Source: Sciscionella sediminilitoris
Lineage (GTDB): Bacteria > Actinomycetota > Actinomycetes > Mycobacteriales > Pseudonocardiaceae
NCBI RefSeq assembly: GCF_000737195.2
Contig: NZ_JALM01000027.1
Span: forward strand, 1 to 64,000
Length of the DNA stretch: 64,000 nt
Reading direction: 5' to 3'
This document shows, in pieces, positions 34,321 through 44,002 of this stretch (position 1 is its first letter; each line of letters starts with the position of its first letter). Under the pieces are notes generated by a model that was given only the letters and a program-made list of their open reading frames with translations, did no database searches and was not told the DNA's origin. A program made the position numbers and the translations under genes.

Positions 34321-34605
34321 TCAGGCCAGCCGCTCCAGCAGCAACACGGTGATCTCTTCGCCGGGTCCTTTCCCGAGGGCCCGGCGAAGTGCCGCGTTCA
34401 CCGGCAATTTGTGCGTGCCGTCGCCGAGGGCCATGAACGAGCTCCGGAATGGGTGCCCGTCCATCGTGCCACGCACCTTGACCAGCCCCCTGGTGCCGAA
34501 GAACTCGGCCGAACCGGGGAACACGAGATAGGTCCAGCCGCGGGGATTGGGGCTCCGTTGCAGGACGGCGCGAAACTCGACGTCCAGTTTGCCGGGTTTT
34601 GTCAT
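34321..34605 (-). CDS. DUF1905-domain protein
   Basis: A 94-residue protein of the DUF1905 family, a small beta-barrel fold. It begins [18 protein letters not shown], with the conserved [18 protein letters not shown] and the lysine/arginine-rich middle ([19 protein letters not shown]). No biochemical function is established; members often accompany YdeI-like proteins. It is convergent with the phosphoesterase (3 bp) and 30 bp downstream of an MFS gene. Confidence 0.8.
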   Translation of the reverse strand: MTKPGKLDVEFRAVLQRSPNPRGWTYLVFPGSAEFFGTRGLVKVRGTMDGHPFRSSFMALGDGTHKLPVNAALRRALGKGPGEEITVLLLERLA

Positions 34606-34635
34606 GCCTGTCCCTCGGCGGGAAGCAGGTTCGCG

Positions 34636-35919
34636 TTACACCTGCTCCGCGGACCGGTTCTCGCCGACCGCCCGGTAGCGCAGGAAAGCGGGCAACAGCA
34701 AGGCGGCGAGGCTCATGCACACCACGACGAGCACTCCGCCGCCCGCGGTGGCCACTGCCGTTCCGAACACGGCGGCCGCCCCGCCGTGCACCGCGTCTGC
34801 CAGGCTCGGCCCGCCGGAGACCACGATCACGAACAGCCCCTGCATGCGCCCGCGCATCTCATCGGTGGCCGCCGATTGCAGGATGGCGGAGCGGAAGATC
34901 ATGGTCATGGTGTCCGCGATACCGCCGAGCACGAGCATGACCACGGCGAGCGGAAGCGAGGCGGACAGCCCGAAGCCGATCATCGCGACCCCCCAGGCGA
35001 GCACGCCGACGGTGACCGCGACCCCGTGCCGGTGCACCCGGGAAATCCAGCCGGATGTGAGCCCGGCCAGTACCGAACCGGCGGGGATCGCCGCGTAGAG
35101 CAGGCCGAGCGCGATCCCGCCGCCCGGATCACCGAAGGTCTCGCTGGCCATCTGCGGGAACAACGCCCTCGGCATCCCGGCGATCATCGCGATCAGGTCG
35201 GCGAGCATCGCGGCGAGCAATACCTTGTGCCGCACGAAATAGCGGCAGCCGTCGAGCACATCGCGCAGCCCCGCGGTGCGCACCTGCCCGGAAAGCGGTG
35301 GCAGCGAGGGCATCTTCCACACCGCCCACAGGGTGGCCAGCAGCGCGATGGCGTCGATCAGGTACAGCATCGAAAGGCCGATCACCGGGATGAGCGCGCT
35401 GGCGATCATCGGCCCGAGCAGTGCCCCGAAGGTCATCATGGTCATGTTCAGCGCGGCCGCCTGTGGCAGCAGGTGCTCGGGGACCACGCGGGCGATCGAG
35501 GCGTTCCGCGCGGGACCGTTCACCCCGAACAGGCCCTGTTGCAGCGCGTGCAGCAGGAAAAGCAGCCAGAGTGAGCCGAACCCGGCGAAGGCCTGCACCC
35601 ACAGCAACACCGAGGTGACCGCGATGCCGACGTTGGTACCGATCAGCAGTTTGCGCCGGTCCACCGTATCCGCGATCGCCCCGCCCCACAGGGCGAAGAC
35701 CACGAGCGGGATGAGCGCGAACACGCTGGCCAGGCCGACGTAGGCGCTGGACCCGGTCATCGCGAACACCTGGATCGGCACCGCGACCCTGGTCAGCTGG
35801 GTACCGATGGAGGTGACCGTGCTGGCGAGGAACAGGCGCCGGTACGCGACGGTACGCAGTGGCCGGGTATCGATCGCGAGCGAGCCGATACGTGCGCGAA
35901 ACCCGGTCCCTGAAGCCAC
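34636..35919 (-). CDS. MFS transporter (enterobactin-exporter-like group)
   Basis: A 427-residue major facilitator with about 12 predicted helices. The first-helix region YRRLFLASTVTSIGTQLTRVAVPIQVFAMTG and the loop motif GGAIADTVDRRKLLI are typical of the MFS_3 (EntS-like) exporters. The substrate is unknown. The GTG start at 35919 is followed by a basic N-terminus. It stands alone between pdxH and DUF1905. Confidence 0.85.
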   Translation of the reverse strand: MASGTGFRARIGSLAIDTRPLRTVAYRRLFLASTVTSIGTQLTRVAVPIQVFAMTGSSAYVGLASVFALIPLVVFALWGGAIADTVDRRKLLIGTNVGIAVTSVLLWVQAFAGFGSLWLLFLLHALQQGLFGVNGPARNASIARVVPEHLLPQAAALNMTMMTFGALLGPMIASALIPVIGLSMLYLIDAIALLATLWAVWKMPSLPPLSGQVRTAGLRDVLDGCRYFVRHKVLLAAMLADLIAMIAGMPRALFPQMASETFGDPGGGIALGLLYAAIPAGSVLAGLTSGWISRVHRHGVAVTVGVLAWGVAMIGFGLSASLPLAVVMLVLGGIADTMTMIFRSAILQSAATDEMRGRMQGLFVIVVSGGPSLADAVHGGAAAVFGTAVATAGGGVLVVVCMSLAALLLPAFLRYRAVGENRSAEQV

Positions 35920-35973
35920 GTCTGAGCAGCTTAGAAACCCGACGCAACCGAATTACCGGCTGTGCCGGTGTGC

Positions 35974-36633
35974 TCAGGCTCCGAGACGCTCGATCTGCCA
36001 GGTGTCGTCGTCGAGGCGGTACCGCAGCCGGTCGTGCAGCCGGTCCTTACGGCCCTGCCAGAACTCCACGGCGCGCGGGCGGATCCGCCAGCCGCCCCAG
36101 TGCGGGGGAACCGGGATCTTCTCGGTGTCCGCGAACTGCCGCTCCACCTTGGCCAGCGCGAGGTCGAGCGCTTCCCGGTCGGCGACCACCCTGGACTGCG
36201 GGGAGGCCCAGGCACCAAGCTGCGAGCCACGCGGCCTGCTGCGCCAGTACGTCTCGGTTTCCTCGGACGAGACCTTCTCCACCGTCCCGCGCACATGCGC
36301 CTGGCGCTGCATCGCGAACCACGGGAAGGTCACCGAGGCGAGCCTGGTGTCCTGGAGCGCACGGCTCTTGGCCGAGGCGAAGTTCGTGTAGAACACGACC
36401 CCGCGCGCATCGATGCCCTTGCACAGCACCGTTCGCGAGGACGGCGTGCCATCGGCATCGGCCGTGGCGAGCACCATCGCGTTCGCCTCGGGCAGTCCGG
36501 CACCGTTCGCCTCGTCCAGCCACGCCTGCAGCTGTTCATGCCAGGTCGCGGCCAGCTCGGCCTCGAGCAATTCGCCCTGCTCATAGGACACTCGCATCGC
36601 CGGGAGATCGATCGCGGCGTTGGTGTCGGTCAT
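35974..36633 (-). CDS. pdxH: Pyridoxamine 5'-phosphate oxidase
   Basis: A 219-residue FMN enzyme that oxidises pyridoxamine/pyridoxine 5'-phosphate to pyridoxal 5'-phosphate. Family landmarks are MRVSYEQGELLEAEL near the start, SSRTVLCKGIDARGVVFYTNF, the FMN-binding SAKSRAL, HVRGTVEKVSSEETETYW, and the C-terminal WQGRKDRLHDRL with substrate-binding arginines. It supplies cofactor for the aminotransferases and SerC in this region. It stands alone on the minus strand. Confidence 0.93.
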   Translation of the reverse strand: MTDTNAAIDLPAMRVSYEQGELLEAELAATWHEQLQAWLDEANGAGLPEANAMVLATADADGTPSSRTVLCKGIDARGVVFYTNFASAKSRALQDTRLASVTFPWFAMQRQAHVRGTVEKVSSEETETYWRSRPRGSQLGAWASPQSRVVADREALDLALAKVERQFADTEKIPVPPHWGGWRIRPRAVEFWQGRKDRLHDRLRYRLDDDTWQIERLGA

Positions 36634-36756
36634 CGGCTCGCCCTCTCGGTAGAAACGACGTGTCCACAGACCGTACGGGCTACGCGCTGGTCACGAAAGC
36701 TACCGGCGCGTGATACGCCGCACCTGGAACGATGCACGACGCGGGAACGCCCCGAG

Positions 36757-36812
36757 CCCTGCAGAACAGTCTTTGCAAAATTTCCTCTGCAGAGCTGGTT
36801 CTGCAGAGCTCT
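36757..36812. repeat. Three CTGCAGA repeats upstream of the serine hydrolase
   Basis: CTGCAGA occurs at about 36759, 36787 and 36802. The last two sit in near-identical contexts (CTCTGCAGAGCTGG and TTCTGCAGAGCTCT). A TTTGCAAA octamer lies between the first and second. The remaining part of the 36634-36883 gap shows no gene. It could hold a regulator site for pdxH or the serine hydrolase. Confidence 0.4.
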
Positions 36813-36883
36813 GTGATCGGTGAACGCCCCCGACTTCGTCCACCCGGCACCACCGGGTCACCCCGGCCATGAAGAATGGCGGC

Positions 36884-38257
36884 ATGCTCGAAGCGACGAA
36901 GGCCGCACTCGACAAGCGGCTTGCCGATGAACAGCGCGCCGGACGCACCCCTTCACTCGTCGGGGCGCTGGTGCGGGACGGCGAGCTGGTGTGGTGGGGC
37001 GGGCGCGGCACCCTCGACGGCAGTGCGAACGGACCCCGTCCGGACGAGGACACCCAGTACCGGATCGGCTCGATCACCAAGACCTTCATCGCGGTACTCG
37101 TCCTCCGGCTGCGCGATGAGGGCAAGCTCGCGCTCGACGATCAGCTCGACAAGCACCTGCCGGGAACCCCGTTCGGCGACCGCACGATCGGTGCCCTGCT
37201 CGCGCACGCCGCCGGGCTCTCCTCGGAGGCACCGGGGCCGTGGTGGGAGCGCGCCGAGGGCAGGCCGTGGCCGGAGTTCGCCACCGAACTCGACGCGGAA
37301 TCCGTGCGCATCGATCCCTACCGGCGGTTCCACTACTCGAACCTCGGCTTCGGAGTGCTCGGCGAACTGGTCGCGCAGCTGCGCGGGAAATCCTGGTTCG
37401 AGGCAACCCGGGAGGAAATCCTCGACCCGCTCGGCATGCCCCGCACCACGACCGGGCCAGAAGGCAAGTACGCGCCCGGCTTCGCGGTGCACCCCTGGGC
37501 GGATGTGCTGCTGCACGAACCGAGCGAGGACGCGAAGGCCATGGCGCCCGCCGGTCAGCTGTGGAGCACGGTGACCGATCTGGCGCGCTGGACCCGGTTC
37601 TTCGCCGGGGACACCGCCGAGGTGCTGAGCAGGGACACACTCGCGGAGATGTCCGAACCGCGGATGGTCGGCGACGGCAACGCCTGGCTCGGCGGCTACG
37701 GCCTCGGCCTGCAGCTGTTCCGCAGGCAGGGCAGGCGGTTCACCGGGCACACCGGTTCGATGCCCGGTTTCCTCGCGACCTCGCTCGCCGCGAGCGGGGA
37801 CGACGTCGGCGCGCTGGTGATGGCCAACGTGACCCGGGGGCCCGAGATCGACGCCGTGGTCACCGATCTCGTGGACATCCTGGAGACCCGCGAACCTCGG
37901 CTCGGCGCCGAATGGCACGCCTCGGCCGCCGTGGACACCAGCCAGCTCGAACTGACCGGGCCCTGGTACTGGGGACCGATGCCGTATGCACTGCGGCTGC
38001 TACCCGATGGCTGGCTCGATCTGTCCCCGATGAGCGGCGGTGGCCGCGCCTCCCGGTTCCAGCCGTACGGGGACGGGACCTGGATCGGCCTCGACGGCTA
38101 CTTCACCAGGGAGATCCTGCGGGTCAACCGGGACGCCGCGGGGAACCCGAACCATCTCTGGCTCGGCACGTTCATCTTCACCCGCACGCCGTACGCCACA
38201 GATGCGCCGGTACCAGGTGGGGTGGACGAGAAAGGCTGGCATCTGCCGTCGCCCTAG
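36884..38257 (+). CDS. Serine beta-lactamase-like hydrolase (class C fold)
   Basis: A 457-residue serine hydrolase of the beta-lactamase/penicillin-binding family. The catalytic SxxK is in IGSITKTF, the YxN in HYSNLGFG, and the HxG equivalent in FTGHTGSMPG. A C-terminal beta domain of about 100 residues follows (SGGGRASRFQPYGDGTW). No signal peptide is seen, so it probably works in the cytoplasm as an esterase or peptidase rather than a true lactamase. The start may be ATG 36884 or ATG 36869; neither has a strong ribosome site. Confidence 0.85.
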   Translation: MLEATKAALDKRLADEQRAGRTPSLVGALVRDGELVWWGGRGTLDGSANGPRPDEDTQYRIGSITKTFIAVLVLRLRDEGKLALDDQLDKHLPGTPFGDRTIGALLAHAAGLSSEAPGPWWERAEGRPWPEFATELDAESVRIDPYRRFHYSNLGFGVLGELVAQLRGKSWFEATREEILDPLGMPRTTTGPEGKYAPGFAVHPWADVLLHEPSEDAKAMAPAGQLWSTVTDLARWTRFFAGDTAEVLSRDTLAEMSEPRMVGDGNAWLGGYGLGLQLFRRQGRRFTGHTGSMPGFLATSLAASGDDVGALVMANVTRGPEIDAVVTDLVDILETREPRLGAEWHASAAVDTSQLELTGPWYWGPMPYALRLLPDGWLDLSPMSGGGRASRFQPYGDGTWIGLDGYFTREILRVNRDAAGNPNHLWLGTFIFTRTPYATDAPVPGGVDEKGWHLPSP

Positions 38258-38345
38258 GTGAGTATCCCGGGCTTGGGCTGCGCGGCGGGTCCTGTGGCGG
38301 TGTGAGTGGACTGCCGGGTGAGAACGGCGACGCCGTAGCGGCCCA

Positions 38346-38876
38346 TCACGCCGCCTGGTCGCCCAGTTCGGCGTGGGCGGCCGCGCGCAGGGCGCCGGCA
38401 TCGAGGCCGCACTGCTGTTCCACCGTCTCCGGATCCGCGCGGATGATGCCGAGCAGCAGATGCAGGTCCTCGATGCTGTTGTCCTTACGGTGCACCGCCT
38501 CGCGCAGTGCACACTCCAGGGATTTCTTGGCCGCCCTGGTGAACGGAATGTGCCCGCGTGGCCACCGTTTGGGCCGGGCGTCCAGCGCGCCCCGGCCGAA
38601 CTCCCGCTCGACCTTGCTGCGCACCTGCTCGACGTCGATCCCGAGCATGGCCAGCGCCTCGGCGTCGAGCCCGTCGCCGTGCCGCGCGATGCGGTCCCGC
38701 AGCACCGCGTACGGGGCGCCGGCTTCCCGGAGTACCCGGGCGGAGAGCGCGTAATAGTCCGCGGCGATCCCGAGCAGCAGGTGTGCGCTGTCGATCTCGG
38801 CACTGTGCAGCTGTCGCGCCTGTTCCTGGGCACGGACCACGACGCTGCGCGCGGAATCGGTGAATCGTTCGAACAT
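38346..38876 (-). CDS. Clp N-terminal domain protein
   Basis: A 176-residue protein made of two Clp_N repeats: FTDSARSVVVRAQEQARQL with SAHLLLGIAADYYA, then IPFTRAAKKSLECALREA with LHLLLGIIRADPETVEQ. Repeats of this type form the substrate or adaptor-binding module of ClpA/ClpC, but there is no ATPase here. It may act as an adaptor or competitor of the Clp system. It lies 13 bp downstream of a small HTH gene on the same strand, a pairing seen in many actinobacteria. Confidence 0.85.
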   Translation of the reverse strand: MFERFTDSARSVVVRAQEQARQLHSAEIDSAHLLLGIAADYYALSARVLREAGAPYAVLRDRIARHGDGLDAEALAMLGIDVEQVRSKVEREFGRGALDARPKRWPRGHIPFTRAAKKSLECALREAVHRKDNSIEDLHLLLGIIRADPETVEQQCGLDAGALRAAAHAELGDQAA

Positions 38877-38889
38877 GGCCTACCTCTCG

Positions 38890-39102
38890 TTATCCGATAC
38901 TGCGGTGTTTCTTGTGCACGGCCTGCCGGGAGACCCCGAGCCCGGTCGCGATGTCCTGCCAGGACCAGCCGGCCGCCCGCGCATTGCGCACCTGCAGAGT
39001 CTCGAGCCGTTCGGCGAGGTCACGCAGGGCGCGGACGGCGCGGAGGCCGACCGAGGGGTCCGGGCTCGCCGCCCGGTCTGCGATCGCGGTGTGTACTGCC
39101 AT
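38890..39102 (-). CDS. Small helix-turn-helix protein
   Basis: A 70-residue protein. After a helical N-terminal half (LRAVRALRDLAERLETLQV) the C-terminus is a helix-turn-helix: WSWQDIATGLGVSRQAVHKKH. It is the first gene of a two-gene unit with the Clp_N protein. The ATG lies 3 bp from a pair of GTCAA-N6-TTGAC sites, and TTGACG (39138-39133) plus TAAGTT make a promoter placing the transcription start at the ATG, so a leaderless mRNA is likely. Autoregulation is inferred. Confidence 0.75.
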   Translation of the reverse strand: MAVHTAIADRAASPDPSVGLRAVRALRDLAERLETLQVRNARAAGWSWQDIATGLGVSRQAVHKKHRSIG

Positions 39103-39105
39103 GTC

Positions 39106-40308
<1,203 letters not shown>

Positions 40309-40332
40309 AGCCCCGATGAAACTGCGGTAGTC

Positions 40333-40368
40333 ATCGGCGCGCCTGCCACGTCAAGGCGGCGCGCCGAT
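40333..40368 (+). terminator. Rho-independent terminator after serC
   Basis: An 11-bp perfect stem, ATCGGCGCGCC (40333-40343) with GGCGCGCCGAT (40358-40368), with a 14-base loop and a TTT run after it. It lies 25 bp past the serC stop. Confidence 0.8.
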
Positions 40369-40438
40369 TTACCGTTGTCGCAGAGCGCTTCTGCGTGTGG
40401 ATGTGCTCTGGGACCGGTCATGTGTTGGGAGGTAGCGG

Positions 40439-41374
40439 ATGCGATCGTTGCGGATCGTCGGGCTCGACGAGAGCGGAACGTTCGTCGTGTGCGAGGACTC
40501 CCATGGCGAGCGATTCAAAATCCCCGCCGATGCCCAGCTGCGAGCCGCGGCCCGGGGTGACGTGACCCGGCTCGGTCAGATCGAGATCGAGTTGGAGCAC
40601 AATATGCGACCGCGCGAAATCCAGGCCCGGATCCGGGCCGGTGAATCCGTCGAGCACGTGGCGCACGTCGCCTGCCTGCCGATGCAGCGGGTGGAGCGGT
40701 TCGCCTACCCGGTGCTGCTCGAGCGGTCCAGGACCACCGAACTCGCCCAGCAGGCGCACCCGGTCCGCGAGGACGGCCCGGATGTGCAGACGCTTTCCGA
40801 GGTCGCCGCCTACGCCTTCGGACACTGGGGCCAGGACTTCGACTCCGCGAGCTGGGATTCCTGGCGCGGGGACGACGGGCGCTGGGTGGTGCAGCTTTCC
40901 TGGAAGGCGGGCCGTTCGGAGAACCGCGCGCACTGGGCCTTCTCGCCCGGCGCGCACGGGGGCACGGTCGTTCCGCTGGACGAGCGCGCCGAACACGTGC
41001 TCGATCCACAGTCCCGCCGTGGTCTGCGCACGGTCGGCTCCTCCCGGCCCGCACGGGACACCGAGCCGGAATTCCTGGTCACGAACCTCTCGGACGACAC
41101 CGAGGACTTCGAGGAGGCCGACACCCTGGTGCGCGGCGAACTCGAACCGATCCCGGCCGGAGATCCGATCCTCTCCCCGCCGGTCGAGCTGGTCACCCCG
41201 GAACCCGAGCCGGAGCCGGAATCCGAGCCCGAACCACCGGCACCGGAGCCCGAGCCGGAACCGGAGCCCGTGAAACAGCAGGCCGCGGCGCCGAAGCCGA
41301 AGAGCAAAGGCAAGGGCAAGCCCGCGGTTCCCGCCTGGGAGGACGTGCTACTCGGCGTCCGCTCCAACCGCTAA
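40439..41374 (+). CDS. sepH: SepH septation protein
   Basis: A 311-residue cytoplasmic cell-division protein that binds FtsZ and stimulates its assembly in actinobacteria. The N-terminal DUF3071 domain begins RSLRIVGLDESGTFVVCED and includes the helix-turn-helix (REIQARIRAGESVEHVAHVA). A long Pro/Glu repeat linker (about 255-285, EPEPEPE units) precedes the basic C-terminus and the conserved end VPAWEDVLLGVRS. GGGAGG precedes the ATG. The linker coding repeats are typical of the family rather than a sequence artefact. Confidence 0.92.
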   Translation: MRSLRIVGLDESGTFVVCEDSHGERFKIPADAQLRAAARGDVTRLGQIEIELEHNMRPREIQARIRAGESVEHVAHVACLPMQRVERFAYPVLLERSRTTELAQQAHPVREDGPDVQTLSEVAAYAFGHWGQDFDSASWDSWRGDDGRWVVQLSWKAGRSENRAHWAFSPGAHGGTVVPLDERAEHVLDPQSRRGLRTVGSSRPARDTEPEFLVTNLSDDTEDFEEADTLVRGELEPIPAGDPILSPPVELVTPEPEPEPESEPEPPAPEPEPEPEPVKQQAAAPKPKSKGKGKPAVPAWEDVLLGVRSNR

Positions 41375-41380
41375 GAGTGC

Positions 41381-41427
41381 GTCTGAGAACCCTCGTCCGT
41401 CGCGAGCAGGACATGGGGTTCTCAGAC
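41381..41427. terminator. Bidirectional terminator between sepH and tsaE
   Basis: A 12-bp perfect stem, GTCTGAGAACCC (41381-41392) with GGGTTCTCAGAC (41416-41427), with a 23-base loop; outside it the match continues with two mismatches. It lies between convergent sepH and tsaE, and the tsaE stop codon (41424-41422) lies within the right arm. Confidence 0.75.
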
Positions 41428-41868
41428 GTGCTCTAAGAACCGGTCCGCGAGCGCACCGTCCAGGCTCGCCGTGCGGCTGTCGTCATCCCGCCTGGTCAGC
41501 GTGATCAGCAGGTGATCATCGGCGAGCCGTTCGGCAAGCCCTTCGCCCCATTCCACGACCACGGCGGCCGAGTCCAGATCGGTGTCCAGGTCGAGGTCGT
41601 CCAGCTGCTCGAGGTCACCGCCGAGCCGGTAGGCGTCCACGTGCACCAGCGGGACCCCGTTCTCCCCTGCCGGGTGCACCCTGGCGAGCACGAAGGTCGG
41701 CGAGCTCACCCGGCCGCGCACCCCCATTCCCTCGGCGATCCCGCGCGCGAGCACGGTCTTGCCCGCGCCGAGCGGGCCGGAGAGCAGCACCAGGTCACCG
41801 GCGCGCAGCCGGGCACCGAGCCCGCGCCCGAAGGCCAGCGTCGCGTCCACATCCGGCAGGGTGATCAC
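41422..41868 (-). CDS. tsaE: TsaE, tRNA threonylcarbamoyladenosine ATPase
   Basis: A 148-residue P-loop ATPase required with TsaB and TsaD for t6A modification of ANN-decoding tRNAs. Walker A is GPLGAGKT (residues 31-38), and other marks are VSSPTFVL and the switch-like VHVDAYRLGG followed by VVVEWGEGL. The GTG at 41868 overlaps the upstream hydrolase stop. The order alr, hydrolase, tsaE is a conserved actinobacterial arrangement. Confidence 0.92.
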   Translation of the reverse strand: MITLPDVDATLAFGRGLGARLRAGDLVLLSGPLGAGKTVLARGIAEGMGVRGRVSSPTFVLARVHPAGENGVPLVHVDAYRLGGDLEQLDDLDLDTDLDSAAVVVEWGEGLAERLADDHLLITLTRRDDDSRTASLDGALADRFLEHV

Positions 41869-42920
41869 GCCGTCTCCTTTCCCGCACAGCGTTGCAACAG
41901 CCCGATCAGGCAGGCGTTGACCAGGTCGGGCTGTTCGAGCGGCACCATGTGCCCGGCCCCTGGCGCCCGCACCAGTTCCGCATCGGGCAGCTCGGCCGCG
42001 ATGCGCTCGGCGTGCTCGAAGGGCAGCAACCGGTCCGCGTCCCCGGAGAGCACGAGCACCGAACTGTGCTTGAGCCCGGCGAGCGCCGCATAGCGATTGT
42101 GCTGGCCGAGCGTGTTCAGGAACTCGGTGAGCTCGGCGACCCCGGTCACGGCGAGCATATCGGTCATGAACCGCACGAGCGCCGGGCTGACCTCGCCCGG
42201 TCCGAAGGAAAGCCTGCGGGTGAGCCGCCTGGTGACGCCATCGCCCGCGGTGCGCACCAGCTCCACGAACCCCGGCTGCCAATCGGCGAGCCGCCCGACG
42301 CCCTTGGGTACCGGATTGCGCGGGGACAGCGCCGAGCGCGGCAAGCCGTGCGCGCCCACATCCCCGGCCGAGGTGGCCAGTAGCGCGACCCCGCGGACCC
42401 GTTCGGCGAACAGTTCGGGGTGGATCCGGGCAAGTTCCATGATCGTCATACCGCCCATGGAGTGCCCGACGAGCACGAGCGGCCCGTCCGGGGCGACCGC
42501 GCGGATCACCGCGTCCAGATCGCGCGCGAGCTGGGAAATCCGTGCCGAGCCCGGGATCGCGCGCGCGGAACGCCCGTGGCTGCGGTGGTCGTAGAGCACC
42601 TGGCGCACCCGCGGTCCGGTGAGTTTGGCCAGCTGCTTGCGCTGGAAATGCCAGCTCCTGCGGGACAGCGCGAAGCCGTGCACCAGCACCACGGTCAGCT
42701 CCGGACGGCCGCCGCGCTCCGGATCGACCTCCTCGACCGCGAGCGCCACCCCGTCGTCCGCGGCCACCGTGGAACTCCGGCTCGGCACCAGCTCACCGAG
42801 CGGTTCCCCGGCATAGGGATCCTCGCCGCCGCGGCGCGCCCGCACCAGCCCGGCGACCGCGGCCGAACTCGCCGCGACCCCGAGCAACCCGCCGACCAGA
42901 CCGGCGATCCGTCCGTTCAT
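41865..42920 (-). CDS. Alpha/beta hydrolase linked to alr and tsaE
   Basis: A 351-residue hydrolase. A hydrophobic N-terminus (about 5-26, IAGLVGGLLGVAASSAAVAGLV) suggests a membrane anchor or export. Catalytic parts are the oxyanion strand VVLVHGFALSRRSW, the nucleophile GHSMGG near residue 144, the acid in LSGDADRLLP and the histidine in GAGHMVPLEQP. The position between alr and tsaE is conserved in actinobacteria. Substrate unknown. It overlaps both neighbours. Confidence 0.87.
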   Translation of the reverse strand: MNGRIAGLVGGLLGVAASSAAVAGLVRARRGGEDPYAGEPLGELVPSRSSTVAADDGVALAVEEVDPERGGRPELTVVLVHGFALSRRSWHFQRKQLAKLTGPRVRQVLYDHRSHGRSARAIPGSARISQLARDLDAVIRAVAPDGPLVLVGHSMGGMTIMELARIHPELFAERVRGVALLATSAGDVGAHGLPRSALSPRNPVPKGVGRLADWQPGFVELVRTAGDGVTRRLTRRLSFGPGEVSPALVRFMTDMLAVTGVAELTEFLNTLGQHNRYAALAGLKHSSVLVLSGDADRLLPFEHAERIAAELPDAELVRAPGAGHMVPLEQPDLVNACLIGLLQRCAGKETA

Positions 42921-44002
42921 GCGCCCGTTCCGCGGTACCCGCGCCGCACCCGGGTCCGGTACATCCCGGTCACGATCTCGTAGTCGATCGTGCCGATGGT
43001 GTCCGCCCATTCGGTGGCCGTCGGCCCTCCATCGGCCCCGGTGCCGAACAGGATCACCTCGTCCCCGGGCGCCACCTCGTCGTCCCCGAAGTCGGCCACG
43101 ATCTGGTCCATGCACACCCGGCCGCGCACCGGGCGGCGCTTCCCGTTGCACCACACCGAGAACCGCCCGGAAAGGCTGCGCGGCACCCCGTCCGCGTAGC
43201 CGACCGGGATCAGCCCGAGCGTGGTGTCCCGGTCCGCGGTCCAGGTGTGTCCATAGGAGACGGACTCTCCCTCGGGTGCGCGTTTCACCAGCACCACGCT
43301 CGACCGGAAGGTCATCGCCGGGATCAGGTCCTCGGGCTGCGGGCACGGGTTCAGCCCGTAGGTCGCGATCCCCGGGCGCACGATGTCGTAGTGCAGCTCG
43401 GGCAGGGTCAGCGTGGCCGCCGAGTTCGCCAGGTGCCGCAGCGGATCGAGCCCGGCATCGCGGGCGATCGCGTACGCCTCGTCGAACCGCTTCGCCTGCG
43501 CCGCGATCGAGGCGTGCCCCGGCTCGTCCGCGCAGGCCAGATGCGACCACATCGCCACGACCGGATGTCCGGACTTCGCGGCGGCGCGGGTCAGCTCCGG
43601 CCAGTCGGCCGGTGGGCAGCCGTTGCGGTTGAGCCCGGTGTCGATCTTGAGGTGCACCGGAAGACCGGCGGGAAGGGCGGCGAGCTGTTCCGCGCTGGCC
43701 ACCGAGACCTCGATACCCCGCTCGGCAGCCTGGGTGAAATCGGTGCCGGGAACATCCAGCCAGCACAGCAGCGGCGCGGTGATTCCCTTGTCGCGCAGGG
43801 CAACCGCCTCATCGAGGGAGGCGACCCCGATCCGGCTGGCCCCCGCGTCGAGCGCGGCGCGCGCCACCGGCTCCGCGCCGTGCCCGTAACCATCGGCCTT
43901 GACCACGGTCAGCACCTCGGCCCCCGCTGCCCGCTCGGCGAGCAGCGCGACGTTGTGCCGGATCGCGTCGAGGTCGACGAGGACCTGCGCGCGTTCACTC
44001 AT
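42917..44002 (-). CDS. alr: Alanine racemase
   Basis: A 361-residue PLP enzyme that makes D-alanine for peptidoglycan. The PLP lysine is in VVKADGYGHGA near residue 38. SHLACADEP, the tyrosine in ESVSYGHTW and the cofactor/substrate region GRVCMDQIVADFG are present. It feeds D-Ala to both the normal Ddl and VanA pathways. The ATG at 44002 overlaps the nnr stop by 8 bp and is preceded by GGGAA. It starts a compact operon alr-hydrolase-tsaE. Confidence 0.94.
   Translation of the reverse strand: MSERAQVLVDLDAIRHNVALLAERAAGAEVLTVVKADGYGHGAEPVARAALDAGASRIGVASLDEAVALRDKGITAPLLCWLDVPGTDFTQAAERGIEVSVASAEQLAALPAGLPVHLKIDTGLNRNGCPPADWPELTRAAAKSGHPVVAMWSHLACADEPGHASIAAQAKRFDEAYAIARDAGLDPLRHLANSAATLTLPELHYDIVRPGIATYGLNPCPQPEDLIPAMTFRSSVVLVKRAPEGESVSYGHTWTADRDTTLGLIPVGYADGVPRSLSGRFSVWCNGKRRPVRGRVCMDQIVADFGDDEVAPGDEVILFGTGADGGPTATEWADTIGTIDYEIVTGMYRTRVRRGYRGTGA

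Noticed and set aside
36884-38257. Serine hydrolase as a resistance beta-lactamase
   Set aside because: No signal peptide is visible and the extra C-terminal domain is typical of cytoplasmic esterase/peptidase relatives.
41205-41275. EPEPEP coding repeats in sepH as a mobile or CRISPR-like repeat
   Set aside because: They are a codon-varied Pro/Glu linker inside a conserved protein.
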